In this document: positions 53,337 to 63,319 of the stretch, in pieces
Position numbering within the stretch: position 1 is the stretch's first letter
How the letters are laid out: the number at the start of each line of letters is the position of its first letter
Assembly: GCF_001632745.1 (NCBI RefSeq)
Contig: NZ_LQRT01000005.1
Span: 1 to 64,000, forward strand
Reading direction: 5' to 3'
From: Aquimarina aggregata
GTDB taxonomy: Bacteria; Bacteroidota; Bacteroidia; Flavobacteriales; Flavobacteriaceae
Length of the DNA stretch: 64,000 nucleotides
The notes under the pieces: generated by a model
Told to the model about the DNA's origin: nothing
Databases searched by the model: none
Seen by the model: only the letters and a program-made list of their open reading frames with translations
Translations under genes and position numbers: made by a program

Positions 53337-54341
53337 TTATATAAAACTTCTAAATACTGTATATCGTAACAAAAACTCTATGAAGATTAACAATCCAGCC
53401 AATAGCACTAATGATCTGAATTTTTCTTCATAGTTATAAAACTTGAATTCTTCGATATCTGTCTTTTCTAATTTATCAATTTCTTGATAAATATCTTCTA
53501 ATTTTTTGTTATTTGTAGCTCTAAAATATTTACCTCCTGTAGCCTTTGCGATTTCTTTAAGCAAATCTTCATCGATTTCTACTTTACCCATACCGTACTG
53601 AAAAGAGCCGTTGGGCAAAATAGCAACAGGAGTCAATGCCATACCATTGGTACCTAAACCAATAGTATATGTTTTGATACCATATTCTACTGCTAATTCT
53701 GAAGCAATTTTAGGATCAATAAAACCTGCATTATTTGATCCATCGGTAAGTAAAATAATTACTTTGCTTTTTGCCTTACTATCTTTAAGTCTATTTACCG
53801 AAGTAGCTAATCCCATTCCGATTGCAGTTCCATTTTCTAACACATTATCATACCGTACATCTTTCATACTACTAAGTACTATAGATTTATCGCTAGTAAT
53901 AGGTGTTTTTGTAAAACTTTCTCCTGCATAAACTACTAAACCTATACGATCATTTGGTCTATCTTTTATAAACTCTGCCGCAACATCTTTTAAAGCCTCT
54001 AGTCGATTTGGTTTAAGATCTTTTGCCAACATACTTGCAGAAATATCTATCGCCATTACGATATCAATCCCCTTTGTTGTTTTGGTCTTGGTAGAAACAT
54101 CAACAGTTCTTGGTCTTGCCAAAGCCGTAATAATTAATGCCATTGCCAAAAGTCTTAATATAAACAACAGTGGTCTTAATTTAGTTAAGAGACTCCCTGA
54201 GACTTTAAATCCTTTTATGCTTGATATTTTAAGTTCGGCTTGTTGCTTGTTACGTTTCCATATAAACCAACCTATCGCCAATGGTAGTAGCAAAAACAAC
54301 CAAAAAAACTGAGGATTTTCAAATGTAAAATTTTCAAACAT
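53337..54341 (-). CDS. batA: BatA, VWA-domain membrane protein
   Basis: A 334-residue paralogue of BatB. The ATG at 54341 gives the usual 'MFENFTFENPQFFWLF' start one base after the preceding gene's stop; an upstream frame start at 54401 would overlap that gene. TM helices flank a VWA domain with MIDAS DISASM and 'LTDGSNNAGFI'. Both BatA and BatB MIDAS sites look functional. Confidence 0.92.
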   Translation of the reverse strand: MFENFTFENPQFFWLFLLLPLAIGWFIWKRNKQQAELKISSIKGFKVSGSLLTKLRPLLFILRLLAMALIITALARPRTVDVSTKTKTTKGIDIVMAIDISASMLAKDLKPNRLEALKDVAAEFIKDRPNDRIGLVVYAGESFTKTPITSDKSIVLSSMKDVRYDNVLENGTAIGMGLATSVNRLKDSKAKSKVIILLTDGSNNAGFIDPKIASELAVEYGIKTYTIGLGTNGMALTPVAILPNGSFQYGMGKVEIDEDLLKEIAKATGGKYFRATNNKKLEDIYQEIDKLEKTDIEEFKFYNYEEKFRSLVLLAGLLIFIEFLLRYTVFRSFI

Positions 54342-54342
54342 G

Positions 54343-55998
54343 CTATTTGGCTTCTCTAAGTTCAACAGAATTGATAATGCGTTCGGCAACGTCTTTGGCA
54401 TATCGATCTTCTATATCATATACCAGCGTTACTTGTTGAAATCCTCCATTTTCTGCAAAATTCAACATGAGATAATTACTTTTTTGTTTCTTTTTGGTTA
54501 CTGGATTAACAACTTCTAAGCTTCCGTATACTTTTACTCCTTTTGCACCACCTAAGGTTTCGTACTCTTCATCTTTTACTGAAATATTTTTTGCACCTTG
54601 AGACTCGAAAGTTGTTACAACACCGTCTACCACCTTATCCAACTCTACTTTTGTTTGTTGCTTATATTGCACGGTAGAGACTACGACATAAAAGTTTCCT
54701 AGCAAACTACCATACACAAACGTTTCGTTACCTTTTAAGATCTGTTTTTGCTCCTCACTCATCTGGTACACATTTCGAATCAAAACTTTAGGTGTCGAAA
54801 TTGTAACCGGTGGCGCGCCATAAGCACTAGAAATCCATTCTGTCTCTGCTAACTCTTTTGTAGGGTGCCCTAACAAGGTATCTTTTACCAAGTCGTATCC
54901 TTTTATTGCAATAAAAATAAGTAGTGTAACTACGATAATTGAAAAACCTCCCAGACTTCCTAAAATGATATTTTTAGTACGTTTTCTTTGTGCTACCGTT
55001 TTTCTGTATTCTTCATCCGCAAGTAATTCTTCTTCTGTAGGCTCTGGAATAGCGCTTTTAGTTTCATTAATTACTTTTTCAATCACATTACGATCTGCCC
55101 TAGCCGTTAAAATATCTGGTTTAGATTTGGCAAATTTGGCCATATCAGCAGTCTTCAATACATTTTTAAGTTCTTCTATAGTTGCCTTATCTAATTGTAA
55201 TGCTCCTGATTTTATCTCCTCATCCAGTCTAGCAATAAGCTCATCGGTAGTGCTTTCCATGGCATGGTCATACACTTCTTCATCTATATATTTACGAGCT
55301 GTATCACTTAGTTGAGAGTAGTATTCTTTATGTGAATCATCCTCTAACAAATGGGATTCGTCTATGCGTTTAAGTGCTAACATTGCTTTCTCGTAAGGCG
55401 GAAGTTCGTCTTTCTTAGCATCTTTTCGTTTTTTTCTTCTAAAAAGTAAAAACGCTATTAATCCAATAATTAGTAATGGTGTTAAAATCCACCATATATA
55501 TTTCTTCCAATTAAAAAAAGAAGCATCGACATCTGCCATTGGTTTGATCTCAAACATCTTTTGTTTGGTAGTGTCTACCAAAACGTCCCGCACCTCTACT
55601 TTAAGTGAATCTGTAAAGAATATTTGATCTCCAACCATTACCTTTTGTCTAGGAATCGTATAATGACCAGAATCAAATTGTGTAAGTGCATATTCTTTTG
55701 TTAATCCTAATTTATTACCATTCTTAGCGGTATCAATTTTATAAGATTCTATGACTTCTAGCGGAGTAAATGTTTTCCCCTCTGGAAAAACAACAATCTG
55801 GGTAGAATCTGCTTCTACTTTCATTTTGTATCGCAACTCATCTCCTATTCGTATCGAAGTAGAATCAATAGTGGCGGACACCTGTGCAGAAGCCCCATGA
55901 CTCGCAAATGTAGCCAGTATAAGGATAATGATTATCCGTAGCGCATTTATCCGATGCAAACTTTGTCTATTTTTAATTGCTAATTCGTAATTCTTCAT
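54343..55998 (-). CDS. Bat-operon membrane protein with DUF4381-like region
   Basis: A 551-residue protein between the DUF58 gene and batA. Probable signal segment (about 20-39), a BatD-like beta domain (about 40-140), TM helix (about 168-186), a cytoplasmic helical domain of DUF4381 type (about 195-330), another TM helix (about 345-366), and a C-terminal extracytoplasmic domain. The first codons come from an AATTACGAATTA-like stretch, so the exact start is uncertain. Role: part of the MoxR/Bat complex. Confidence 0.8.
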   Translation of the reverse strand: MKNYELAIKNRQSLHRINALRIIIILILATFASHGASAQVSATIDSTSIRIGDELRYKMKVEADSTQIVVFPEGKTFTPLEVIESYKIDTAKNGNKLGLTKEYALTQFDSGHYTIPRQKVMVGDQIFFTDSLKVEVRDVLVDTTKQKMFEIKPMADVDASFFNWKKYIWWILTPLLIIGLIAFLLFRRKKRKDAKKDELPPYEKAMLALKRIDESHLLEDDSHKEYYSQLSDTARKYIDEEVYDHAMESTTDELIARLDEEIKSGALQLDKATIEELKNVLKTADMAKFAKSKPDILTARADRNVIEKVINETKSAIPEPTEEELLADEEYRKTVAQRKRTKNIILGSLGGFSIIVVTLLIFIAIKGYDLVKDTLLGHPTKELAETEWISSAYGAPPVTISTPKVLIRNVYQMSEEQKQILKGNETFVYGSLLGNFYVVVSTVQYKQQTKVELDKVVDGVVTTFESQGAKNISVKDEEYETLGGAKGVKVYGSLEVVNPVTKKKQKSNYLMLNFAENGGFQQVTLVYDIEDRYAKDVAERIINSVELREAK

Positions 55999-56010
55999 TC
56001 GTAATGTCTG

Positions 56011-56877
56011 CTATCCTCTTCGTTTAAAATATCCTAGTAATTTTTTTACATAGCTTTCATCTACTCTGCTACTTAATGAACCTGCACCACTTCTAGTAAA
56101 GCTATCTTTAAAATAATCAACTCTTTCTTGATAATATTTACTATAATTTGTTCGTGTCCTTTTTGAACCTGTATTGACTAATAATAACTCTCCTGTTTCT
56201 TCATCTTCCATTTGTACCATACCTAGATTTGGAATTTCTTCCTCTCTACGATCATACACTCTAATCCCAGTAACATCATGCTTACCACCAACTATTTTTA
56301 GCGTATGTTGATAATCATCTGCCACAAAATCTGAAAGCATAAAAACTATAGCTTTCTTTTTCATCACATTTGATAAAAACTTTAATGCTTCTGTGATATT
56401 TGTTTTTTTGCTTTTAGGTTGAAATTCTAAAAGCTCTCTAATAATACGAAGCACGTGAGATCTACCTTTTTTAGGTGGTATAAATAATTCTATTTCGTCT
56501 GTAAACAGAATAAGGCCAATCTTATCATTATTTTGAGTGGCAGAAAAAGCCAATGTAGCTGCAATTTCTGTAATAATTTCTTTCTTAAATTGCTGTTGCG
56601 TACCAAATAATTGAGATCCAGAAACATCCACCATCAGCATCATTGTAAGTTCTCGTTCTTCTTCAAATACTTTGATATAGGGTTCGTTATACCTGGCTGT
56701 TACATTCCAATCGATACTACGTACATCATCTCCAAATTGATACTGTCGCACCTCGCTAAAAGTCATACCTCTACCCTTGAAGGTAGAATGATATTCTCCT
56801 CCAAAAATATGATCACTTAGACGGCGTGTCTTAATCTCTATTTTTCGAACTTTTTTTAGTAACTCTTTAGTATCCAT
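56011..56877 (-). CDS. DUF58-domain protein of the MoxR/Bat operon
   Basis: A 288-residue soluble protein with the DUF58 core ('GDDVRSIDWNVTARYNEPYI') and a VWA-like fold with an intact DVSGS metal motif. DUF58 proteins accompany MoxR ATPases and are probably its clients or adaptors. It lies 12 bases before the next gene and about 80 bases after moxR. Confidence 0.92.
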   Translation of the reverse strand: MDTKELLKKVRKIEIKTRRLSDHIFGGEYHSTFKGRGMTFSEVRQYQFGDDVRSIDWNVTARYNEPYIKVFEEERELTMMLMVDVSGSQLFGTQQQFKKEIITEIAATLAFSATQNNDKIGLILFTDEIELFIPPKKGRSHVLRIIRELLEFQPKSKKTNITEALKFLSNVMKKKAIVFMLSDFVADDYQHTLKIVGGKHDVTGIRVYDRREEEIPNLGMVQMEDEETGELLLVNTGSKRTRTNYSKYYQERVDYFKDSFTRSGAGSLSSRVDESYVKKLLGYFKRRG

Positions 56878-56958
56878 AATCTTGTTTCAGGTTGCTTCTA
56901 ATCGCGGTTGCTTTAGCTTTTGCATTCTATTTTAAACAAAAGCTTCAAACAAAACAGG

Positions 56959-57960
56959 CTATGGCACCTCTATTTCGTTAACAATCTTATTGATAATATC
57001 TTCTGACGTTACATTTTCGGCTTCGGCTTCATAAGTAATACCAATACGATGACGTAAAATATCATGAACTACCGCTCTAACATCCTCAGGAATAACATAT
57101 CCTCTTCGTTTTATGAACGCATAACATTTTGCGGCAGTAGCTAAATTGATACTCCCTCTAGGTGATGCTCCAAAATTTATTAATGGCTTTAACTCTTCAA
57201 GCCCATATTTTTCGGGATATCTTGTTGCAAAAATAATATCAAGAATATATTTTTCGATCTTTTCATCCATATAAACTTCTCTTACTACTTTTTGAGCATT
57301 AAGAATTTGTTCTACAGATACTACAGCATTTACTTTTTCAAAAGACCCCTTAAGATTAGCGCGAACAATAAGTTGTTCTTCTTCTAATTTTGGATAATCA
57401 ATAACCGTTTTTAACATAAAACGGTCAACCTGTGCTTCTGGTAACGGATACGTACCTTCTTGTTCTACAGGGTTTTGAGTTGCCATTACCAAAAATGGTT
57501 TATCCAGAGTAAACGTCTCATCACCAATAGTTACTTGTTTTTCTTGCATTGCCTCAAGTAAAGCACTTTGTACTTTTGCCGGAGCACGGTTAATCTCATC
57601 TGCCAATACAAAATTGGCAAAAATAGGACCTTTCTTGATTGAAAAATCATTCTCTTTCATGTTATAGATCAAAGTTCCCGTAACATCTGCTGGTAATAAA
57701 TCCGGAGTAAATTGGATTCGACTAAAACTACCATGAACAGCCCGTGACAATGTGTTAATAGCTAGAGTTTTTGCTAATCCAGGAACACCTTCGAGTAAGA
57801 TATGTCCTTGACCTAATAATCCTATTAGCAAACGTTCTACCATATGGCTCTGACCTACTATTACTTTATTCATTTCTAAAGTAAGTAGTTCTACAAATGC
57901 AGATTCTTTTTCTATTTTCTGATTGATTGAAGCAATATCAATAGCACTATTTTCTTCCAT
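56959..57960 (-). CDS. MoxR-family AAA ATPase
   Basis: A 333-residue AAA+ ATPase of the MoxR type, thought to act as a chaperone for VWA proteins. Walker A EGVPGLAKT (about 57-65), Walker B LADEINRAP (about 117-125), sensor 1 'MATQNPVEQEGTYPLPEAQ', and sensor 2 'GASPRGSINLA'. First gene of an eight-gene operon running to 48760. Its promoter was not clearly seen in the 275-base gap upstream. Confidence 0.95.
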   Translation of the reverse strand: MEENSAIDIASINQKIEKESAFVELLTLEMNKVIVGQSHMVERLLIGLLGQGHILLEGVPGLAKTLAINTLSRAVHGSFSRIQFTPDLLPADVTGTLIYNMKENDFSIKKGPIFANFVLADEINRAPAKVQSALLEAMQEKQVTIGDETFTLDKPFLVMATQNPVEQEGTYPLPEAQVDRFMLKTVIDYPKLEEEQLIVRANLKGSFEKVNAVVSVEQILNAQKVVREVYMDEKIEKYILDIIFATRYPEKYGLEELKPLINFGASPRGSINLATAAKCYAFIKRRGYVIPEDVRAVVHDILRHRIGITYEAEAENVTSEDIINKIVNEIEVP

Positions 57961-58235
57961 CTATTTTATTTTTTTAAAGGGGTGAATTTAATACTCCTAA
58001 TCCAACATTGCAAATTGTCGAAATAATTTTCGCATTCTTGTTAATTCTTGGTTAAAAGTACATTGATACACCGACCATAAGCACAAATTTTACAGTATAT
58101 TTAAACCGCTTTACTAAAAATTAGACATAACAATTTACATCATATTCATGATGAGTTTATCAAAAGACGAACGATATATATTGGTGTTGCATTTTTTAAA
58201 CAAAGATTAAAAAAAGTCTCAAATCTATTATTTAC

Positions 58236-58988
58236 ATGAAAACAGCATTAATAACTGGTGCCACAAGTGGAATTGGAAAATCTACTGCAATTGAATTAGC
58301 TAAACACAATATAAACCTTATTATTTGTGGAAGAAGACAAGACCGTCTTAACGCCTTACAAAACGAATTAAGCAAAACTGTAAATGTTCATACACTCTGT
58401 TTTGATATTAGGGATAAAACAGCAGTTCACGAAGCCATTGAAAGCCTTCCTGAAACATTTAATCAAATCGAAATTCTTATAAATAATGCTGGAAATGCTC
58501 ATGGTCTTGACCCAATACAAACTGGGGATATCCAAGATTGGGATGCTATGATTGACATTAACGTAAAAGGTCTATTATACATTTCTAGGACAATTATTCC
58601 TAAAATGATAGCTCAAAAATCTGGTCATATTATCAATATTGGCTCTACAGCAGGAAAAGAAGTATATCCTAACGGAAATGTGTATTGCGCTAGCAAACAT
58701 GCCGTTGATGCTATCAACAAAGGTATGCGTATCGATCTTAATAAACATGGTATTAGAGTAGGCGCTGTACATCCTGGATTAGTAGAGACCGAATTTAGCA
58801 ATGTGCGTTTTAAAAATGATGATAAAAAAGCAGATAATGTGTACAAAGGTTTTGACCCGTTAACTCCAGAAGATATTGCAGACGTTATTGCCTTTGTAGT
58901 CACTCGACCTTATCATGTTAACATAGCTGATCTGGTAGTTTTACCTACAGCACAAGCAACTAGTACTATTTTGAACAAGAATTTATAA
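58236..58988 (+). CDS. Short-chain dehydrogenase/reductase (YdfG-like)
   Basis: A 250-residue classical SDR. Cofactor motif TGATSGIG (7-14), 'NNAGNAHG' near 86, and catalytic Ser in IGSTAG, Tyr-x3-Lys in YCASKHA. An Arg pair after strand 2 (CGRRQDR) suggests NADPH. It resembles the 3-hydroxy acid dehydrogenase YdfG (serine/malonic semialdehyde type). Single gene. Confidence 0.92.
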   Translation: MKTALITGATSGIGKSTAIELAKHNINLIICGRRQDRLNALQNELSKTVNVHTLCFDIRDKTAVHEAIESLPETFNQIEILINNAGNAHGLDPIQTGDIQDWDAMIDINVKGLLYISRTIIPKMIAQKSGHIINIGSTAGKEVYPNGNVYCASKHAVDAINKGMRIDLNKHGIRVGAVHPGLVETEFSNVRFKNDDKKADNVYKGFDPLTPEDIADVIAFVVTRPYHVNIADLVVLPTAQATSTILNKNL

Positions 58989-59070
58989 CTTCTTTGTAAC
59001 CAATGCATTGTTGAGCCAATAAAAATGGCTAAGTTTATCTAGGGAAAATATCAATTGCTATTTCAAAGGA

Positions 59071-60210
59071 ATGATTAACAAACGTCTTCTTATTAAAAAC
59101 CTCTTAGCACATAATGACGAGAATAGTTTTTATGATAAGAAACGTAAACTTAATATTGGCGAGAAAGAAGGCAAAGCTAAGCTTTTGAAACATATTTGTG
59201 CCCTTGCCAATTCTAACCCAAAAAACAACTCGTATATTGTTATTGGTGTCGAAGATGAAGACAATCAAATTATAGGTGTCGATTTTTTTGACGATAGCAA
59301 AATTCAAAACCTAGTTAATGCATACCTAGCTAATCCCCCAAGAGTAGCATACGAAAATATTCCTTTTCCTCATCTTCCTAGCGATAAAGTGGTGGGTTTG
59401 GTTTCTATAAAAGCCCAGACCAACAAACTTTGTTCTCTAAGAAAAAACATATGGAAATACTACGGTGGAGCTGTCTTTTTAAGAGATGGTAGCATTAGTA
59501 TGCCCAAAGTATTTGATATCGAGATTAAAGATGTTAATTCAGAAATTGTAAGCGCAATTGAAAGTCATGCCCAAAACAATATCGAACTAACTTTGGATGG
59601 GGTTTTTGATTTTATGAATTCTAGAAAAGATTACAATCCAACTTATAAAGTTTTTAAAGAGTATTTCGTGGTTTGCTGGGCGGGTAAAGAGAAAAGACAA
59701 AATGGCAAAACATATTATTCAAGAGTTGATATTGAACTTATAAATGAACAAGTAAAGTTATTTTATTCAGAACTCGACGAAGTAAGTATATCAATAGATG
59801 ATGATCAATATAAAATTATTGAATACGTGCAACTAGGGCTTCATGACACCAATAAATATTATCCTCTTGAAGAAGTAGTAATAACCTTTAAAGATAATGC
59901 AGGTTATGATATCGAAAGCAAATTGTTATTTGAACCTCCACAATTTGATCGCAAAACACTATATCATCTTTATAACAGCAACAATGCTTTATTGGATAAA
60001 TTAAAACATAAATCCCAACTATCTAAACGTGAAGAAAAAGACCTTCTTAATCTTTCTGCAACTTATCTAATTTGTTATTTTAATGACTTTAGTGAAGCCA
60101 AAGAAAAACTAGAAGAAGCAAAACCATATTTAAAAACATACAACAACCCAACTGTGTATTCTCTTTACAAAGAGAGTATACGTATATTAAGAAAAGTACG
60201 ATACAGCTAA
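59071..60210 (+). CDS. Schlafen/AlbA_2-domain protein
   Basis: A 379-residue protein with an N-terminal AlbA_2 (Schlafen-like, putative NTP/nucleic-acid-binding) domain of about 130 residues: 'EGKAKLLKHICALANSNPKN', 'YIVIGVEDEDNQIIGVD'. The rest is unassigned; it holds helical segments at the end (about 330-370). Such genes occur both as housekeeping-like orphans and in defence loci; no defence partner lies nearby. Same strand as the SDR, 80 bases away. Confidence 0.75.
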   Translation: MINKRLLIKNLLAHNDENSFYDKKRKLNIGEKEGKAKLLKHICALANSNPKNNSYIVIGVEDEDNQIIGVDFFDDSKIQNLVNAYLANPPRVAYENIPFPHLPSDKVVGLVSIKAQTNKLCSLRKNIWKYYGGAVFLRDGSISMPKVFDIEIKDVNSEIVSAIESHAQNNIELTLDGVFDFMNSRKDYNPTYKVFKEYFVVCWAGKEKRQNGKTYYSRVDIELINEQVKLFYSELDEVSISIDDDQYKIIEYVQLGLHDTNKYYPLEEVVITFKDNAGYDIESKLLFEPPQFDRKTLYHLYNSNNALLDKLKHKSQLSKREEKDLLNLSATYLICYFNDFSEAKEKLEEAKPYLKTYNNPTVYSLYKESIRILRKVRYS

Positions 60211-60293
60211 AAACCCAAAGGCTATACATTTAGCTAAAGTCTTTTTAGTACAGAATAAAATTAAAACCAAACCAACAACAATCAATTATTAAA

Positions 60294-61022
60294 ATGGGCA
60301 GAACGCTAGTCATAGGAGATATACATGGTGCATTAAAAGCATTACAACAAGTATTTAGCAAGGCAAAAATAACACAAGAAGACACCTTGATTTTTTTAGG
60401 TGATTATGTCGATGGTTGGAGTGATAGTGCTGCATTAATATCCTTTTTGATCACCTTAAAAAAAACTCATAACTGTATTTTTATTAGAGGCAATCATGAT
60501 GAACTGTGTTATGAATGGCTTACTAAGACCACATACAATCTGGATTGGATAAAACATGGTGGTCAAGCGACTATGGATTCCTACGCAAAATTATCCTCTG
60601 AAGAAATTAATACCCATCTTCAATTTTACCAAGAACTGGTTAATTATTATGTAGATGATAGCAACCGCCTATTTTTACACGCCGGTTTTACAAACCTACA
60701 TGGTCCGGATCGTGAATATTTTAGCAAGTTGTTTTATTGGGACAGAACACTTTGGGAAACAGCACTTGCAATAGATCCCAATCTTAAAAAAAGTGATATG
60801 CTCTACCCACAAAGATTGCGTTTATTTAATGAAATCTATATTGGGCACACACCGGTAACTAGAATTAATAAAACTACTCCGGTAAATGCCACTTGTGTTT
60901 GGAACATTGATACCGGAGCAGCTTTTAAAGGCCCTCTTACTATTTTGGATGTACACACTAAAGAATTTTGGCAAAGTGAGCCAGCTTATAAACTATATCC
61001 TAATGAAAGCGGAAGGAATTAA
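60294..61022 (+). CDS. PPP-type metallophosphoesterase (serine/threonine phosphatase-like)
   Basis: A 242-residue metal-dependent phosphatase. Motifs GDIHG (8-12), GDYVDG (36-41), GNHDE (near 66), and later GHTP give the two-metal site. The size fits the bacterial PrpA/ApaH-like branch, so it may act on phosphoproteins or dinucleoside polyphosphates. Convergent with the precursor peptide gene. Confidence 0.9.
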   Translation: MGRTLVIGDIHGALKALQQVFSKAKITQEDTLIFLGDYVDGWSDSAALISFLITLKKTHNCIFIRGNHDELCYEWLTKTTYNLDWIKHGGQATMDSYAKLSSEEINTHLQFYQELVNYYVDDSNRLFLHAGFTNLHGPDREYFSKLFYWDRTLWETALAIDPNLKKSDMLYPQRLRLFNEIYIGHTPVTRINKTTPVNATCVWNIDTGAAFKGPLTILDVHTKEFWQSEPAYKLYPNESGRN

Positions 61023-61072
61023 GTTTTTTTCTCTCTATGCTCCAAAATGACCCTTTTTAAATGACGAAATGA

Positions 61073-61276
61073 TTATCTCCCTAAAATAACACAACGTATC
61101 ATACTTTGACATCCCATACCTTTGGTGTCTCCTGGACATTCTCTTTCAATATCACTTTCAACAGGAGGTATTGGCACTGTGATAATAATACTACCCCCAT
61201 GCACAGTATTTATATTATCAAGTTTTGCAATTTTAAGTTTTTGGAGACTTAGTTTTTTTGTTTTTGAATTTTTCAT
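61073..61276 (-). CDS. Second orphan GG-leader RiPP precursor peptide
   Basis: A 67-residue peptide with the same plan as the one at 14531: basic leader KKLSLQKLKIAKLDNINTV, processing site HGGS (about 26-29), and a core of about 38 residues. The core starts with a hydrophobic/Thr/Pro segment (SIIITVPIPP) and has three cysteines (ECP, GCQ, RCV) with several Ser/Thr. No modification or export gene lies nearby. A -7 element TATATTTG lies at 61325-61318 on the minus strand, about 40 bases before the ATG. Confidence 0.72.
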   Translation of the reverse strand: MKNSKTKKLSLQKLKIAKLDNINTVHGGSIIITVPIPPVESDIERECPGDTKGMGCQSMIRCVILGR

Positions 61277-61317
61277 AATCTGAGTTTTTACATTTTTTCC
61301 ATTATACTATTGACAAA

Positions 61318-61325
61318 CAAATATA
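61318..61325 (-). promoter_or_regulatory. -7 element of the second precursor gene
   Basis: TATATTTG on the minus strand fits TAnnTTTG. A -33 TTG at the usual spacing is not present, so the site is partial. Confidence 0.45.
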
Positions 61326-61392
61326 GCTTAAGAGTCAAAAAATCAGCACTATAACATCCACTGCTATCAAGAAATTCATGAATTTCGATAAA

Positions 61393-63129
61393 TTACTCTG
61401 CATTTAATGCGCAAAGTTTTTGCAAAAAGTAAGATGGTTTAATTCCTGTGCTTCTTTTAAAAGCTGATGAAAAAGATTCTGCACTATTAAATCCCATTTC
61501 TTCAGCAATTCCTTGAATAGTATAGTTTTTAAGTTTTTCGCTTTCTTGCAATTGCTCTACACTATACTCTACTCGCAATTCATTTATATAATGAGTGAAA
61601 CTCTTATCTTTATGATGGTTAATTATCTTTGACAAATACTTTGTATTTGTATTCATCTTTTTAGCCAAAGAACCAATACTAAGGTTTTTCTTTAAAAATT
61701 GATTTTTTTGCTCAAATACTTCTAGGCTGTTTAGAATATGTTCAACCACCTCTTCTGCTATTCCAATTTCATCAAGAGATTTTTTTTGTGTCTTATGTAT
61801 ACTTTTATTCTTATTTACTAACTCATTAAATTTTTCCTTATACTCCTTCTTATTTTTATACTGATAATACATAAAGACACCAATTATAATAGAGAGAATT
61901 ATTAAAAAGCTAATCAGAAAAATCATACCTCTTGCACTATTTTTTAACTCTAATATCAATGACTCTTTATCTTTTAATAGCATTGGAGTATCAAACTCTT
62001 TAAACAACTTATTAGAAATTGAATCTCTTTGTTGATTTAGAATTTTGTCAAAACTTAATAAGCGATTAACATATACTAACTCTTGTTCTGTATTATTGTT
62101 TGCTTTATTCAAACTTATCAAAAACTCATACCCTTTTCTAGTTTCTAACAATGCAATTTCTTCTCTTTGAATAATAGAATCCATTTTAATGAATTCTTTT
62201 TGAGCTAATAACGTATCCTTTTGCTCTAATTTTAATTTCCCTAAGTAAAAAAAACCAAGTATATAACTTTCTTGATTTGCTGCAGAACTGTTATGTAATA
62301 AAGAAATACCCTTAGCTATGCTATCATAAGAACTCTCATATTGTTCTTTATAGAATAGGTTGATTCCCTCATTTAGGACAAGTTTTCCATAATATCTACT
62401 ACGTAGTTTTCTATTTCTTATCGATAACCGTATTCCGTCTCTATTATATATAGTAGCAGAATCCAACATTTTATTGTACCTATATGACTCTGCCATAGGG
62501 ATTAGAGATTTCAAAACATAAGTATCATTTTTAGGATATTTCTTTTTCTTGTATTCAAAATTTGCTTTAAATAATATAAGTGCTTCTTTATGCTTAGCTA
62601 TTTTTGTTTTAATACATGCTATATTATGTTTTGTAATTTCAATATACGGTTCGTTATGTACTTCTTCAGATAGTTTTAATGCCTTTATATAATTATCTAA
62701 TGCTAATTGATACTGACCTTTCTTTAAATAATATCCCCCTTTAAAAGAATAAGATTTAATGGGGTATTTATCATCATTTAATCCTTCACTAATTGCTATA
62801 GCCTCATCTAACAAAGCAATTTTTTCTGATTCTTCAGAAATATAGCAGGATATAGAACTATATGCCATTGCCATTTTTATAGTATCCTTGTCTTTGATTG
62901 CTTTTTCTAAATATGCTGATAAATATAATTTTGATTGTATCGTATCTCGATTCACATTTCTATATGAAGCGTACAACTCATCATAACTCTGTTTTTTTAG
63001 AGAATCAGGAACTTTAAAATCTTGTTCCTGACCAATACTAAACTGTATTCCGAAAAGAATATATATACATAGTAGTGTTAAACTACATGATTCATAAAAG
63101 AAGTATGTTTTTTTTGGTTTCAAAAGCAT
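61393..63129 (-). CDS. Membrane TPR protein with AraC-type DNA-binding domain
   Basis: A 578-residue regulator. The ATG at 63129 is used rather than the TTG one codon upstream. Signal/TM (to about 35), periplasmic TPR repeats (about 50-390), a TM helix (about 402-421), a short coiled linker, and a cytoplasmic AraC-type helix-turn-helix domain (about 475-575; 'NLSIGSLAKKMNTNTKYLSK', 'GIAEEMGFNSAESFSSAFKR'). It senses outside the cytoplasm and binds DNA directly, a design common in flavobacteria. Divergent from the lipoprotein gene at 63414, whose upstream repeats may be its target. A -7 TACCTTTG lies at 63173-63166. Confidence 0.9.
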   Translation of the reverse strand: MLLKPKKTYFFYESCSLTLLCIYILFGIQFSIGQEQDFKVPDSLKKQSYDELYASYRNVNRDTIQSKLYLSAYLEKAIKDKDTIKMAMAYSSISCYISEESEKIALLDEAIAISEGLNDDKYPIKSYSFKGGYYLKKGQYQLALDNYIKALKLSEEVHNEPYIEITKHNIACIKTKIAKHKEALILFKANFEYKKKKYPKNDTYVLKSLIPMAESYRYNKMLDSATIYNRDGIRLSIRNRKLRSRYYGKLVLNEGINLFYKEQYESSYDSIAKGISLLHNSSAANQESYILGFFYLGKLKLEQKDTLLAQKEFIKMDSIIQREEIALLETRKGYEFLISLNKANNNTEQELVYVNRLLSFDKILNQQRDSISNKLFKEFDTPMLLKDKESLILELKNSARGMIFLISFLIILSIIIGVFMYYQYKNKKEYKEKFNELVNKNKSIHKTQKKSLDEIGIAEEVVEHILNSLEVFEQKNQFLKKNLSIGSLAKKMNTNTKYLSKIINHHKDKSFTHYINELRVEYSVEQLQESEKLKNYTIQGIAEEMGFNSAESFSSAFKRSTGIKPSYFLQKLCALNAE

Positions 63130-63270
63130 CAATTATTGGTTAAAATAATCTAATTGCAGGTAGTACAAAGGTACTATCTAGAATAAAAAAAACACTTCAT
63201 AAAACACCCCATATCACTATCAGAAAAAACCTACTTTTCAACAATAACTATTCTTAAATATTGATATTGA

Positions 63271-63304
63271 ATTTCCGTGAATCTGGATACTGATTTCCGT
63301 GAAT
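63271..63304. promoter_or_regulatory. Two direct repeats 22 bp apart, activator-site candidate
   Basis: ATTTCCGTGAAT occurs at 63271-63282 and 63293-63304, exactly two helical turns apart. The repeats end 15 bases before the -33 box of the lipoprotein promoter, the right place for an AraC-type activator. Confidence 0.65.
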
Positions 63305-63319
63305 TTCGATATACACCAC

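Noticed and set aside
58148..58210. 20-codon frame (MMSLSKDERY...) upstream of the SDR gene
   Set aside because: Too short to support, with no partner or recognised family; could be a remnant but evidence is lacking.
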